Source of the DNA: Chrysopilus asiliformis
Lineage: Eukaryota; Arthropoda; Insecta; Diptera; Rhagionidae
Assembly: GCA_964034945.1 (NCBI GenBank)
Contig: OZ035963.1
Span: 33,759,644 to 33,823,643, forward strand
Length of the DNA stretch: 64,000 bases
Reading direction: 5' to 3'
This document shows positions 46,870 to 58,518 of this stretch, in pieces. Within the stretch, counting starts at the first letter, position 1, and every line of letters starts with the position of its first letter. A model generated the notes under the pieces. That model searched no databases. It had not been told where the DNA came from and saw only the letters and a list, made by a program, of their open reading frames with translations. The translations under genes were made by a program, and so were the position numbers.

Positions 46870-47220
46870 AAAGAAACAATCATCGGACACAAAAATAAAC
46901 TACACCAGGGTGTTAGGGATGATGAAAGATTTTGATTTATGCATGTCCGTCTGTCTGTCTGTCTGTCCGCCCGTGAACACCATAACTTTTGAAATAATTG
47001 AGCTAGACACTTTAAATATAGTTACGTTTCTCTTAAATGGCGAGGCTAAGTTCTTGAACGGGCGAAATTGGACTAGTATTTCAGGACCGGTTTTCATCGG
47101 CCAAAATTCAATATCTTTTGATACAATGGCAACTTTTGAATGCGGTTTTATTTATTACAATGAAAATTCTGCAAACTTTATTTTCCGTAAAATTTCATCA
47201 CGCTCAGATTATTAGTTTTT
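46870..47220 (+). mobile_element. DINE-like repeat, second subfamily, forward copy
   Basis: Contains 'taaactacaccagggtgtta', a short GTCTGTCTGTC core (46945-46970), 'gtgaacaccataacttttga' and 'ggcgaggctaagttcttga'. The 101-codon frame across it also exists in the inverted copy only as fragments, so it is not a gene. Confidence 0.7.
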
Positions 47221-47789
47221 GAGATATTGTAGATCAAAGTTGAAATTTATATGTAGTACCAAAATTTGCTAGAAAACATGTTTTATCTTTTTTAAAATTC
47301 TTATTATTGGTATTTTTTATGCCTTTCTTTATTAATTTATGATGAAAATTGGTGCATAGTTTAGTTGCTCTAATTAGTTTATTCAGTTTGCAGACTTTTT
47401 TTCCATTTGAAAAATATTTTAAAATTTTTATAAAATTGCAAGAACATAAAAGTAGCAAAGCTGGTTCATACATTTATTAAGAAAAAAAAGATAAAACAAT
47501 TCAATCAAAGGGACTTAAATTATTATTACAACTCGAGTAAAATTAAAATTAAATTTTATATATTTGGTAATTTTTTATTATCATCTATAATTTGCCTAGA
47601 ATTCAATTACGACACACCTACAACCTTATAACAGTTTAAATCTATATTAAAAATTGTATAATTTACTTTTCTATTTGTTACAGTACCTGCATGATCGAGC
47701 CGTGCTTGACTACCTCTAAATCCTCCTTCTGCTGATTTTTTTGGGAAATATATATTCAAATTTTCCTGATATTAATTCTGCAAGTATGC

Positions 47790-48170
47790 TTGGTTTCAAA
47801 GAAATTGCGAAAAACTGTTGCGTTTGTGTGGGGGAGGGGGGAAGGAATGGTCCAATTTTGCCCATTCAAGAACTTAGCCTAGCCATTTGCCAGAAACATA
47901 CCTATACAAAATTTCAAGTCTCTAGCTCAATGCTTTTGAAAGTCATGGTGTTCACGGACGGATGGACAGACAGATAGACAAACGGACAGACGTGCGGAAA
48001 TCAAAATCTTTTGTCATCCCTAACACTCTTGTGTGAGTCGTATTGAAAAATTTATTAAGGTAAAATCTGTTTAGAATTTGATTTTACATAACTTATATAT
48101 ACATCAAAATCCAATCGGACCACTGCTTTCTTCATCTCCTATACAAATGGATTTTTTTAAAATAAACATG
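47790..48170 (-). mobile_element. DINE-like repeat, second subfamily, inverted copy
   Basis: Mirrors 46870-47220: 'aagaacttagcctagccat', 'tcatggtgttcacgg', a GACA-rich core (47965-47992) and 'atccctaacactcttgtg', then a ~145-bp unit (48040-48160). Confidence 0.7.
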
Positions 48171-48293
48171 TTCTCTGTCCTCATATAGAGTATTTGACGA
48201 TTGGCCCCTAGTAATTTTAGCTTTTCTTATGGTTTCCTTTTTACTGTCAGAAAAAGTATTTTCGATTTTTCATTTTAAGAATTTCCTGATATA

Positions 48294-48530
48294 CAGTAGA
48301 ACCTTGGTGTCGACTAGATACTTATAGTTGCACCCTAATATATAAGGGAAAACCATCTAAGCTAAAAGAGTGTGTAAATAAAATAAAATTTTGCTAAATA
48401 AGAAAAAGGGAGAAAAATCGTGCAGATTTCAGATAATAATGGGAATTTCGGATATTAGAGTGAAGCAAAACCATATCCGAGCCGTTGCGAGTCCTGGATA
48501 ATCAGTTGTCGGATAGTCGAGGTTCCACTG
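48294..48530. mobile_element. pogo/Tigger-like MITE
   Basis: Ends CAGTAGAACCTTGG and CCTCGAACC-type inverse (..GAGGTTCCACTG) sit between TA dinucleotides (48292-48293 and 48531-48532). The right subterminal 'ggataatcagttgtcggata' is typical of pogo-group termini. 237 bp, no frame. Confidence 0.85.
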
Positions 48531-48534
48531 TATA

Positions 48535-49310
48535 TTGTTCCGACATCGCGGAAACTAAACTTTTCTCCCAGATTCAATTTGGTTCATAACTTTTATTAAA
48601 AACAAAAAAAAAACTGCAAAATATGCGACGCCTACTCTACTTCGAATATTTCGCATAATTGCAAAAAATCCGTCCCTGCAGCGCACTTCAATTTCACCCA
48701 AAAATAGAAACACATTTTTTTTAATATCTCTGTATTGCTTTTCTGTCCAGTTTTTCCATAATTCGGTTGTGCTTTTATATTTGACTTTTGTAATTGTATA
48801 ACGATTATAATATAACCAAATTGTTAAATTGAAATTTAAAAAAAAATGTTTTTTTCATCGGTCTTACATATAAACTGAAATGTTCATAAAGAAAGGTGAG
48901 AGGTTCGTAATCTCGTATAAAGATGGCAATGTTTTTTTAAAAATGGCTTTCAATTATTACTGATCTTAAACACCGCTCCGCGGTTCATTTCCCCACCGGT
49001 CGTTGTTCGGCCAGCCTGTCCACATCATACGCTTTTAATTCATCTAAATATACTGGTAAAGTATAACAAAAATTCGAAATAAATTTTGAATCACTCAATT
49101 TATTATACATAGTAAAATTTCAAACAAATTTAAAATTAAACAGTGGTAGAGGCTGCATTCCGGAATCCTTATTATACGCCCCGTCCCTGGAGCAACCTCG
49201 CCCATAGCCTCGATAGTAACTCGGACTTCAGTCTCGGATCATACTTTTCAGAGGATGAGTCATTGGGCGAAAATTTTCCTTGAAAGCTGACCTCTAGAAT
49301 GGTGAGACCC
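48535..49310. other. Intergenic, no gene seen
   Basis: No supported frame or terminal repeat. Confidence 0.4.
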
Positions 49311-49314
49311 AGAT

Positions 49315-49478
49315 CTGGAGTGGTATTCCGTAACTTGTTTCAAGCGTTTGTTTCGAGTTAGAAGAAAAAGTAATATTCGCTGTCTTTGTTCCGATCAAGA
49401 TAAATGCCAGGACGAAACAAAGATCGCGAATACTACTTTTTTTTCTAACTCGAAACAAGTTACGGATTACCACTCCTG
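49315..49478. mobile_element. 164-bp MITE, CWGGAGTGG family
   Basis: Inverted termini CTGGAGTGGTATTCCGTAAC and ..GTTACGGATTACCACTCCTG continue through TTGTTTCGAGTTAGAA. Related termini occur at 60110-60150 and 63205-63245. The short minus-strand frame spanning it is a by-product of the palindrome. Confidence 0.85.
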
Positions 49479-49699
49479 AACCCATTTAGGATTGCAGAAG
49501 ATAGCTGATGAGGGGTTTACAGAGGAGAAAGGATAGATATTAGTGGGCGAGATTTTTTCTTGAGGGCTGTCCTCTCTGATGGTAAAAACTGCGTCCAAAT
49601 CCCATCAATGGTTCCAGAGATATCAGTAGAGGGGTAAAAAGGAAAAGAAAATTTGCATTGCCTATAATTATCTCAATGATATTCTGAATTTAACCATAA

Positions 49700-50116
49700 A
49701 GCCTAGTACGCAGTTCGAGTAAAATGAAATTTCCTATACAAATTTAACACTGAGCTTAAATTTAACCTCAGAAATTTTACCAAGCGGTACGCAGTTCGCT
49801 GGTAAAATGATATGAAAAACTCATGTTGCAATGTTGCCTACACTAGATGGCGTAGAAAGTCTCCACTTGATTTTACCAGCATTTTAACTGTTCGGTACAT
49901 TAAATTCGAGGTAAAAATTTGACAGATGAAAATAATAGAGGTTCTGTTTCCAGTTTTCTTAACGAGTGTGGTTTTTTAATTTATATACACAAAAATCAGA
50001 AACTTCTTGCTCGGCTGTCAATGTTTTTTCTCCACAAACAGTTTTTACTTCGGTTTTAATGTGCCAATTTGGAGACCGCGTTAAAATTTCATTTTACTCG
50101 AACTGCGTACTAGGCT
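49700..50116. mobile_element. PIF/Harbinger-like MITE
   Basis: Perfect inverted termini of at least 33 bp begin AGCCTAGTACGCAGTTCGAG and are flanked by TAA (49697-49699 and 50117-50119). 417 bp; no frame. Confidence 0.92.
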
Positions 50117-50119
50117 TAA

Positions 50120-51455
50120 AGTCTCATTAAAATCGGTTCACTAGACTTTGAGAAATCCCGTTATAAAAAACCGACTTTCCGTTATAACATTAATATGATT
50201 GTTGTGAAACTCCAAAAGGATTTTGTACATAAGTCAGGATTTCAAATTTTAGTGAGGATGTTTTTTTTTGTAACTCAGTAATGGTGTTTTTACAAAATTA
50301 TATTAGAAAAAGATAAATTTATGATACCTACTATGGCGATAAGAAACTAATAACCGTATTTGAAATAACATATCTGTCCATTACAAACGAATAGACGCAT
50401 TCAGGATACCAATTTTCGCATTGTCTTGTTTAACCTTAGGTAGGTACATAATACTGAAAACATCTAGGTTATGTATGTATAACAGTTTGTTAGTTCAATA
50501 ACGCCAGCCACCAGCATGAAAAAGGATAATAGGATGAGCTTTCTAACGAGCAATTTATTTCGTTATTATGCGTAAATGATTTGAGGATGTTGTTAGCATG
50601 GGCCTTCTCATTTTCCCACATTATCCTGTCTGGCCTTTGTAGCCTTCAGAGTTTAGATTTACCTCCCACTACTTACCTTTTTATATAAAACACAATCTTA
50701 TATCTATAGATACTTATATGGACATATCTATACACATATATGTATAGATGGTATAACAGTAAAGAAGTATACATTATAACATGCTGGCACAAAAAAGAGG
50801 AGCATTGTTAAGGCTTGTTTCCGTTAACCTCTTGTTCTCTTTTTATATATTTTCTTTTTATTTATCTATTTATTTATTTTGCTGCAAATGAAACGTGTTT
50901 TGTACAGGGGACGTAGAAAAGCTGTACGGAATAAAATTATAGATAAAGGAGGAAGCTCTTTATGTTTTGTTATCCTTTCTGTTACGGAAGGAACGAAAAT
51001 GTGAAGATGGTGTTAGAAACAAGTACTTTATTCAATAAGAAGGATTTCTTGCCTCGATTTTACCCTAACATTTTAGAAACTTCCTAAGGATGGCTAAAAG
51101 ATAAAAGGGTGGTCCTTCACAAAAATTTAAAATGTTGATTTGTAAGAGATTGCTTTTTTCGACAATCAAACTTTAAAATTTCTAATGGTAGGTAATAAAA
51201 GAATACGCCCAAGGGAAATTATCGATTATTGCCTGAATTCTTCTTAAAGACTGAAAGTTACAAAATATTTATTTGAAGTTTCTTAAAGTGCCACTTCATA
51301 TTATCTTCTATAAAGATTTTACATTTTCTACCTATATCTGTTGAAAATTGTCAACTTTAAGGGAAAAAAATCCAACAGGACTTATGCTTTGAATTTAAAA
51401 AAAGAAATACGCCCTAGAATGGTATTTACACAAAGACAAAAGGCTATTCAATGAA
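50120..51455. other. Intergenic, no gene seen
   Basis: No supported frame or repeat border found. Confidence 0.5.
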
Positions 51456-51457
51456 AT

Positions 51458-51795
51458 TTGATTCAAGCAGATTCCTTTTTCGTAAAATGCAAGGCTAAGT
51501 TCGTTAATGGGCAAAAATGGTCCATTAGGGGGGGGGGGGGGGGGGGGGGGGGGGTACCCCTCATCCGAACAAAAAGGTTTTTTGTGAATATCTCAAAAAC
51601 GGTGCATCTTATCAAAAAAGTACAAGAACAAAAGTTATTTAGGATATGATTCTACATAAAACTCCCATACATCAAAATCTGATTGGAATAGATCTTATTG
51701 AAAAGTTTAACTTCAAGAGGAATTTTGATACAACTGTTCGCCGTTTATTTAAACTTAGAAGAATGCCATATCACCATACGGGTTTACAATAATTG
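51458..51795 (+). mobile_element. Partial DINE-like copy with a poly-G tract
   Basis: Matches the right half of 12522-13000 and 39425-39935 ('gcaaggctaagttcgttaa', 'aaaacggtgcatcttatc'), with about 24 G at 51531-51554 where the others have 5-7 G. It ends near 'caccatacgggtt'. Confidence 0.75.
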
Positions 51796-52314
51796 CCAGA
51801 TTGGCAATTAAAGCTTTTGTTATGTTTATATTATTATTTTTCAAATACAATTCAGTTTATTTAATTTTCTTGAAAATAGTTTTTTTTGGTGGTATTTATG
51901 ATGAAATAAATTCAAACAAAAAACTCAACTAAAAAATAAAAAAAAAGGTTTTAAAAAAAATCGATTTGTATGGGTAAGTGATCCAACTGTATTTTAATGT
52001 CATAAATGGATGAGTCATAAATTTCTCAATACGACTCACCGTTTTCGAGAAAAACTGTTTCGTTTGTATGGGGGAGAGGGAAGGAATAGTCCAATTTTGC
52101 CCTTATATAAAAATATCTTATATATAATTTTCATATAGAGTATAACAAGCTATTACTAAAACGTAGTGAATGTGAAATGCCCTTTATGCTGTAGGTTCAA
52201 AACTTTGGAAACGTTTTTTCTGTTGGAATTTCCAACCGTTGTCAGGTGATTTAATTAAATGCTTTAGCGAGAAAAAATTTTTTGAACAAACCTTTATAGT
52301 GTTACTAGCAGACC

Positions 52315-52790
52315 CTACGTTGGCAGCTAAAAGTTTTTTGTATAAATTTTAGAATGCCAAAAAACCATAAATAACTTAAAAAGTTTTGGGAAAAAATGTT
52401 ATCCTTGCAGGACCTTCCGTTTCGAATTTTGAAATTCCAACACCAGATTCGTGATCAGCGACCCCAAGACCCCATAATGGCAATTTTTCAGGGGGAAAAT
52501 GGGAAAAATGATATTTTCGTTATCCTTATAGGACCTTCCGTTTCTAATTTTCAAATTCCAACACCGGATTCGTGATCAGCGACCCCAAAAACCCTCTTAT
52601 GCCGATTTTTCCGGGGAAAAACGGGAAAAAGGATATTTATCCTTACAGAACCTTTCGTGTCGAATTTTGAAAATCTATTATCGGATTCGTGTTAAGCGAT
52701 CTCAAACATAATGCCAATTTTCCCGGGGAAACATGGGAAAAAGGATATTTGCGTTATCCTTACAGGACCTTCTTTCAGATCCAATATTGT
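52315..52790 (-). repeat. 120-bp tandem repeat family, inverted four-unit copy
   Basis: Inverted relative to 28947-29440, starting with 'accctacgttggcagctaa' and followed by four diverged units with 'aggaccttccgtttc' and 'gattcgtgatcagcgac'. Confidence 0.9.
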
Positions 52791-52799
52791 CGAAAATTT

Positions 52800-53040
52800 T
52801 TAATTGCAACTAAAATCACGACATGCAATCGGAAGAAAAGTCCATTATAAAATAATACCCCACAAAAAGTCTCCATGAATTTATCGCCAAAAATAGATTT
52901 TCTTAAAAATATTGCTTACAATATAGCTTTAAATTAGTTTGTTTATAATCTTAAAATTTATATACAATAAATATTTCTGATTAAATATTGTAAAATTTTT
53001 ATTTGTTTTATTTTTTTGAATGACCTAAAAAATCCCGTTT
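52800..53040. other. Intergenic, no gene seen
   Basis: AT-rich, no gene. Confidence 0.3.
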
Positions 53041-53160
53041 CTCTCATTTTCCACGGGATACACTAAAAACGGGATTTTGAAAAACGAGATTTAAAAAAAC
53101 CGGATTTAAAAAAATAACGGGATTTTGATAAAATGGGATTTTTGGAAACAGGATATCGTA
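53040..53160. repeat. Degenerate ACGGGATTTT repeat
   Basis: Six or so units of 'acgggattttgaaaaa' type, 15-20 bp each; the minus-strand SKSRF-like frame is a translation of it. Confidence 0.75.
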
Positions 53161-53544
53161 TCGATCCCAAATAATCACCACCGCTAAAACAATTATAATC
53201 GGAAAACCAAACAACAATTACAGTTGACAAAATATTTAAAACCATAGCAACGAAACATCTTAACAACCAATCAGGCACCGTTCCGCTTAATTTTCACGGT
53301 GGGAATTTTAGTTTTCATTCGTATTTTCCTGTCATCATTCCCACAGTACCCCGCGCCATCCAACTTTCAAAAACAGGCTCTTAAACAGGCTCTTAGATGC
53401 TGGTTTTCAAAAAAAAATGTGTGCAAAATTTCAACTCAATCGGGTGAGTGGATGTGGGTCAAAATTAGAATACAATATTGGACGCTAACAAACAAATAAC
53501 AAGTAAAACTAAAAAAAAACCCAAAAAGGAAAAAAAATTTTTTT

Positions 53545-53720
53545 TTAAAAAAAGCTTTTATTTAAAAAAATGCACTGAAAAGGAAAAAAAATCTCGGCGC
53601 TATGTATCAGAAATAAAAGCGAGATAAATATTTATTTTATTTTATTCATAAAGAATAAAATAAACATGATTTTTTTTTTCTTTTAGTGCGTTTTTTTAAA
53701 TAAAAGCTTTCTAAAAAAAA
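53545..53720. mobile_element. Palindromic MITE with AAAGCTTTTATTTAAA arms
   Basis: Arms 'aaagcttttatttaaaaaaa' plus 'tgcact' are inverted at 53685-53715. No duplication assigned. Confidence 0.7.
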
Positions 53721-53799
53721 ACTTTTTTCAATTTTTTTTTATTTTATCCTTTTTAGTAATTTTGTATTTGATTACTATGACTAAAAATCCAAATGAAAA

Positions 53800-54090
53800 G
53801 GATAGTCACATTATCCTAACAGGACCGTCCGTTATCCTTGCGTTTTTTTAATGCCAAAATCCAAAAATCGAATTCAGGGACCCCAAAGACCACCAGAATA
53901 GATTTTTCCCCCGGAAAATATAAGGATAATCACGTTATCCTTACAAGACCTTACAATTGCGAAGTAGAGAAAATATTGTATTGTCGTCGGACTTACGTCA
54001 GTGTGCAAAATTCCAAGTCAATTGGATGAGCGGAAATGGGTCAAAATTGGAATGCAAGATTTCACCTCGGCAGGCAAACAGATGGAAGGC
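53800..54090 (-). repeat. 120-bp family, single diverged unit plus tail
   Basis: Contains 'ttatccttacaagacctt' and 'aaaatccaaaaatcgaattc', then a tail with 'aatgggtcaaaattggaatg' and 'caggcaaacagatgg'. Confidence 0.65.
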
Positions 54091-54094
54091 AAGC

Positions 54095-56446
54095 TTAAAA
54101 AAACTATTAAAAAGGGTTCCCCTTTAAAATAAAAAACGTATGGTAATACAATTAATAATTTTCAGTCTCGATTTATTTAACAAAACTTCATACATTGAGC
54201 CAATATTTCTAGAGATCTGAACTTTGAAACGTCTATTCTGAGTTCTTCCGAGTGCAGTTTAAATAACAGTAAGCTGCCACGCGACAATATCCAACTTATG
54301 AGGGTGGGTTGAAATGTTTCCGAATAGTACTTGTTCGTTTCAATATATCGAAAAAATACACAACTCTGGACATAACTGTCCTAAACTTTAAAGTAAACAA
54401 AATGGCAATTTCAATAAAAAAAGGACAATAAAGGACAGAGCAGTTTAGAAAAAAAAAACTAAAGCACAAAAAAAAGGACAGTAAAGGGCACGTCATTTCA
54501 GAAAAAAAAAAATAAAGAACAGAACACTCGTCCCCCTTCATCTTATATCAAGTGCTGTCATCACATTACCCCAAACCCGCTCCCTACTAAAGTGTGAGCT
54601 ATTTTATGGCTAGCTCCTTATGTAATTTACAAGATCATAGTATTTGTAGCAGAGGATCTTATTTTAATTTTCTCGAAATCGGTGTATCATACCAAAAAAA
54701 AATAATTACACTCAAAAACTGTGTCCATTATTTTACCCCTAACCAGGACACACGGGTTACTTTTAACGAAAGCCACTCGTAAAATCTATCTCTTTCTTTT
54801 GGCTACTAACGGGATGGATTATAATTATGGATGTCTTTTTACTAATTTGAAAAAAACGTAATTATAGCGAAAAACCCAATTATAAGAATTTATAAAGTTC
54901 TTTTAGATATAGCAGAACACACATTCCATAACACAGAAAAAAACCTCATTTTGTTGTGGGGGTCGTTCAGCAGAACTCATCATCTGCAGCTATACAAAAC
55001 CAAGTCGAATAGCAACTAGAACAAAGGATTGTTCATAAACAGCAAAGACTGTGGAAACCTTGAGGACTAGGAAAAAAAAACTAAATTCTCAAGAAGTACA
55101 AGAATATAATAAAAGGACATTGATCGACATGAAAGTCATAAAATTACGCCCGTAAAAATGAAATTCATGTGATAAACCGAATTTGTTTGTAACACAATTT
55201 TCTGCTGCCGGAATAATGCTATGTGTTAGTGCACATATCTACCCATTTTCTGGGAGATTCCTATAAAAACAAGTGAAATATACGCAACTACATGAACATA
55301 CATTCGCGGTAGAGAAACGGGGCAAAATCGTGAAAATGGAAAAAAGACATTCGCGAGACGGCGATGAAAGCAACAAACAGCATCCCTTATGTTATGTTGC
55401 TTTTAAGTTGTGCAAACATCCTGGCAATTTCCGTCAAATGTGTCGTCCTTGCGTTATTAATTCAACGGATCCTTTTTCCTTTACTTTATGCTTCTGGTGG
55501 GTTAAATTTTGTGAATATATGACGATATCGTCATCTCATGCCTTGTCAGCAGCTTCCATTTAAATTCATTTCCGTATAGGTGAAAGGGCTACAAAATAAA
55601 AAAAGCGTTGGAAAACGGTGAATACGTATATTTGTCAGTTTGCCTTCGTTATTCCTATTTTTGCCTTTTGAGAAATAAGCAATAAAATGCTTTTCCACAC
55701 TTTCATTTTAATTTGCTGTTATGAATATTAAATTTAGAATTGTATGTTTACAAAGAAGCACAATAACAGTTGATGTAATTTCCCTACCAGTATCTGCTTT
55801 TTCAACATTTACTTATACTGGGCAGCTATGGTAAATATACTACAGTATGTCACTGGTAATTTAAATTATACAAAACCTATTTTGAAAATACAACTTTAAA
55901 ATAATTAGGCTAGCCAATATAAATTTTGAATTGTATTTGCTTAAAAAATCGTAATTTAGTATTTTCTTGTAAAAAAAAAAATTGATATTCAACTTCCAAA
56001 TGAAATTCTTTTAATTAGATCCATATTCACCAATTGAAGATTATTACATTTCTCTTTAATTAATATTTACATATTGACCTACTTCGGCGGGTAAAAGCAA
56101 CAACGAAAACCACATCCATGATCTCAATAATTCTTTTGTTTTCCTTTATTTTATACTTGAAAAAGAAATGTAAAGTTCCCTTTGGTACCACAGGAGGAAA
56201 TTCCGAGAAATGTGGATTAAAATTTGTCATATAGTAAAATCCCTAAAAAAAAAAATTATTGTCAAGTTAGTAAATTATAATGTTGTCATATTAATGTAGA
56301 GCTAAACGCGCGGCATTTTCTGTCAAATGTGAGCATCGACAGTAGAGTCGGTTCTGGTACGTTTTGTTACTACGTAGATAATAGCGCCTCTCGTCGTGGG
56401 TTTTGTAACTAAAGATTGGCCGTCGCGATACTTTTCGAGTTCAAAC
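54095..56446. other. Intergenic, no supported gene
   Basis: AGGACA-rich low-complexity sequence at 54420-54530. A 96-codon frame at 55273-55563 has several Cys but no recognisable domain, signal or splice support; I leave it uncalled. Confidence 0.45.
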
Positions 56447-56449
56447 TAA

Positions 56450-56947
56450 GGCGAGAAACACAATTGACGCAGTAACGACGACGCATGCATCAAACGCGTG
56501 TATTCTTACCACTGCAGACACAATTGATACTGCAGCAGCAACGCATGCGTCTGCATCGACGCAGAGTTTTGAAAAATTAAAACGTTGCTGCATGCTGCAA
56601 TAACTCTTAGGCGAGAAACACAATTGACGCAGTAACGACGACGCATGCATCAAACGCGTGTATTCTTACCACTGCAGACACAATTGATACTGCAGAAGCA
56701 ACGCATGCGTCTGCATCGACACAGCGTTTTGAAAAATTAAAACGTTGCTGCATGCTGCAATAACGCTTATCCACATATGCATGTTTTCTTTGAAGATTGA
56801 AGTGTGCGCAATCATAAATTTTTCAAATGACATTTGACACTGCACTGCAGCGCTGCATCAATTGTGTCATCAACCAACCCTGCTGCATGCATCCCATTGC
56901 GTGAACGCACAACGCTGCAGCACGCTGCGTCAATTGTGTTTCTCGCC
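56450..56947. mobile_element. PIF/Harbinger-like MITE with duplicated left end
   Basis: Inverted termini GGCGAGAAACACAATTGACG (23 bp, perfect) are flanked by TAA (56447-56449 and 56948-56950). The left ~160 bp is tandemly duplicated: the terminus recurs internally at about 56610 and the following sequence, including 'acgcatgcatcaaacgcgtg', is repeated with only a few changes. TGCATGC motifs abound. The frames across it are shadows. Confidence 0.9.
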
Positions 56948-56950
56948 TAA

Positions 56951-57444
56951 GCGACAGCGGCGCCATTGCCGTCGTCATTCTTTCTGTCATCACCAATTGC
57001 GTCCCTTGGCATGGACGTCCTTAAGAACCAGCAAGGGGAGGGGGTATTGGTATGTTTTTAAAAACCTTTTAGTTTTTATATTTTTTGAATAAAGGTAAAA
57101 TGACAGGGAAAACGTCGTGTGCTGCGTCGCGTTAAAAGTCGTAGTTTCTTAAGGGACTCACGATGCGTTAACCTGCTATCTTCCAACGTACTATACGCAG
57201 TACATGAAAAATTTGTAGCGTTTACCAATATTGGCGCAAAAGCGTTAACCAATATTGGCGAATACATCATCCACTAGTTTGATCTTTTGGTAAATACAAT
57301 ACTCAATTTTTTAAAATGTTTTTTGAATCCTAATGAATAAACCCTGTGAGTTTCATTAATATACCATTCAAAAAAGGTTACCGGTAGGCAAGAGGTAAAA
57401 AGCATTTAAATAAAAACAGCCCATTGCACAAATAGAGTGAATAC
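56951..57444. other. Intergenic, no gene seen
   Basis: No supported frame; 'accaatattggcg' occurs twice near 57220-57260. Confidence 0.4.
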
Positions 57445-57610
57445 ACGACCCGGAATCCTCGGATTCAGGCTTATTGTCCCGGCGTACCGGAAACCACCTG
57501 TTTGTCCCGGATTTTTTTAAAGTAGTGTAATAACTTTTCAAATATCTACAAGAAAAACAATCACTAAATATGACAAACGTACTCTATTTCGGCTGGAAGT
57601 TGCTCCAAAG
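57445..57610 (-). repeat. Inverted counterpart of the 690-860 repeat
   Basis: Shares 'tgtcccgg', 'cgtaccggaaacc', 'tgtcccggattttttt' and 'gtactctatttcgg' with the inverse of 690-860. Confidence 0.7.
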
Positions 57611-57947
57611 TTCATTTTTTTTGCCTGCGGCACATCTTTTCAACAATTTTCCATAAAATGTGCATTATCTGAAAATATGTGGGCCGCGGCTCATCTTTCT
57701 TTAATGTTATTTTTATTTACCATTTTCATTACGACTATTTATAAAACGTACAGAGTGCGAAAAAATTAAGTTAATTTTTGCTTAGGACTGCGTATCTCTT
57801 GATTTAAATAACTGCGCCGCATTCTGTTTAAAAAGTTGCACATTATTGATTTTTTTCCTCCTTGATTTTAATCTAAATGAAGTTTTCTTTTCTGTATAAA
57901 ATTTGTTACTCATCTTGTTCCGAACTGGTCCAAAAAAGTATGGTCAC

Positions 57948-57968
57948 TCCCCCCCCCCCCCCCCCCCC
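57948..57968. repeat. Poly-C tract
   Basis: About 20 C in a row, within a region where exon 3 of the neighbouring DUF1091 gene would be sought. Confidence 0.9.
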
Positions 57969-58097
57969 TCTTTGGAGAAATTCCTGCAGACGCACTTGTC
58001 CCTTGGGTTTAAAAAATATGACTAGGATGCCCGTTGTTGCCCCCGCATTCTGTTTAGCTCTTAAGGCATCATATTAATAGCTGAAATACGTACCTTT

Positions 58098-58518
58098 TCA
58101 ATCGGACATTTCTGTGGCAATGTTTTTACCGCCCGTAAACCTTGAAACCAATTCAAGCGTATAAAGTTCTTTTCAACATTAAACTCTTTACAGGCATCAA
58201 TTGTCCGATTAATTAAAATCGTCCTCCGTCCAAATGCGGTAATGTATGCGATTCCATCATTACTTAAGTTATCCAAAGTGCGTACTAAGTTAATTGTCAA
58301 ATTAAAAGCCAACTCATCATTTTCGCCTTTTGTCGACAGAGTAAAATTCCCATATTTTTGATCAGAAGAACCTTTAATTGAAATTACTTTACAACAGTAA
58401 TTGGCACCACAAAGGACCTAAAATATTACTAACATAAATTTATATAATAATTTTTATTATTTGTTACCTGTAGGAAATAACTGATAACAGCTGGAATTAT
58501 AATTTTTGTTCTTGACAT
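58098..58518 (-). CDS. DUF1091-family gene, exons 1-2; exon 3 not found
   Basis: On the minus strand an ATG at 58518 gives a short signal peptide, MSRTKIIIPAVISYFLQ, then donor CAG|GTAACA at 58467. Exon 2 begins at 58417 after ATTTTAG and reads VLCGANYCCKVISIKGSSDQ and on, in phase 0, with NLTINLVRTLDNL, the family motif NRTIDACKEF and LPQKCPIEK. At 58098 a strong donor AAG|GTACGT matches the position of intron 2 in the 16.1-16.8 kb gene, which ends CPVNP. If unspliced the frame stops a few codons later. The expected third exon (LPP-x-LP turn) is not recognisable down to about 57.0 kb; repeats occupy that interval, so the gene is either truncated or has a long intron. Product would be a small secreted protein of unknown role. 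Confidence 0.72.

Noticed and set aside
46910..47215. 101-codon plus-strand frame
   Set aside because: Lies within a DINE-like repeat and is not preserved in its inverted copy at 47.8-48.1 kb.
55273..55563. Small Cys-containing secreted protein
   Set aside because: No signal peptide, no splice evidence, codon use not distinct from intergenic sequence.
56441..57092. Ala/Val- and Cys/His-rich frames
   Set aside because: Shadow frames of the GC-richer PIF-like MITE and its tandem duplication.
57877..58077. Exon 3 of the minus-strand DUF1091 gene or a Pro-rich plus-strand gene
   Set aside because: The plus-strand Pro run is the poly-C tract; the minus strand lacks the LPP-x-LP motif expected for exon 3.
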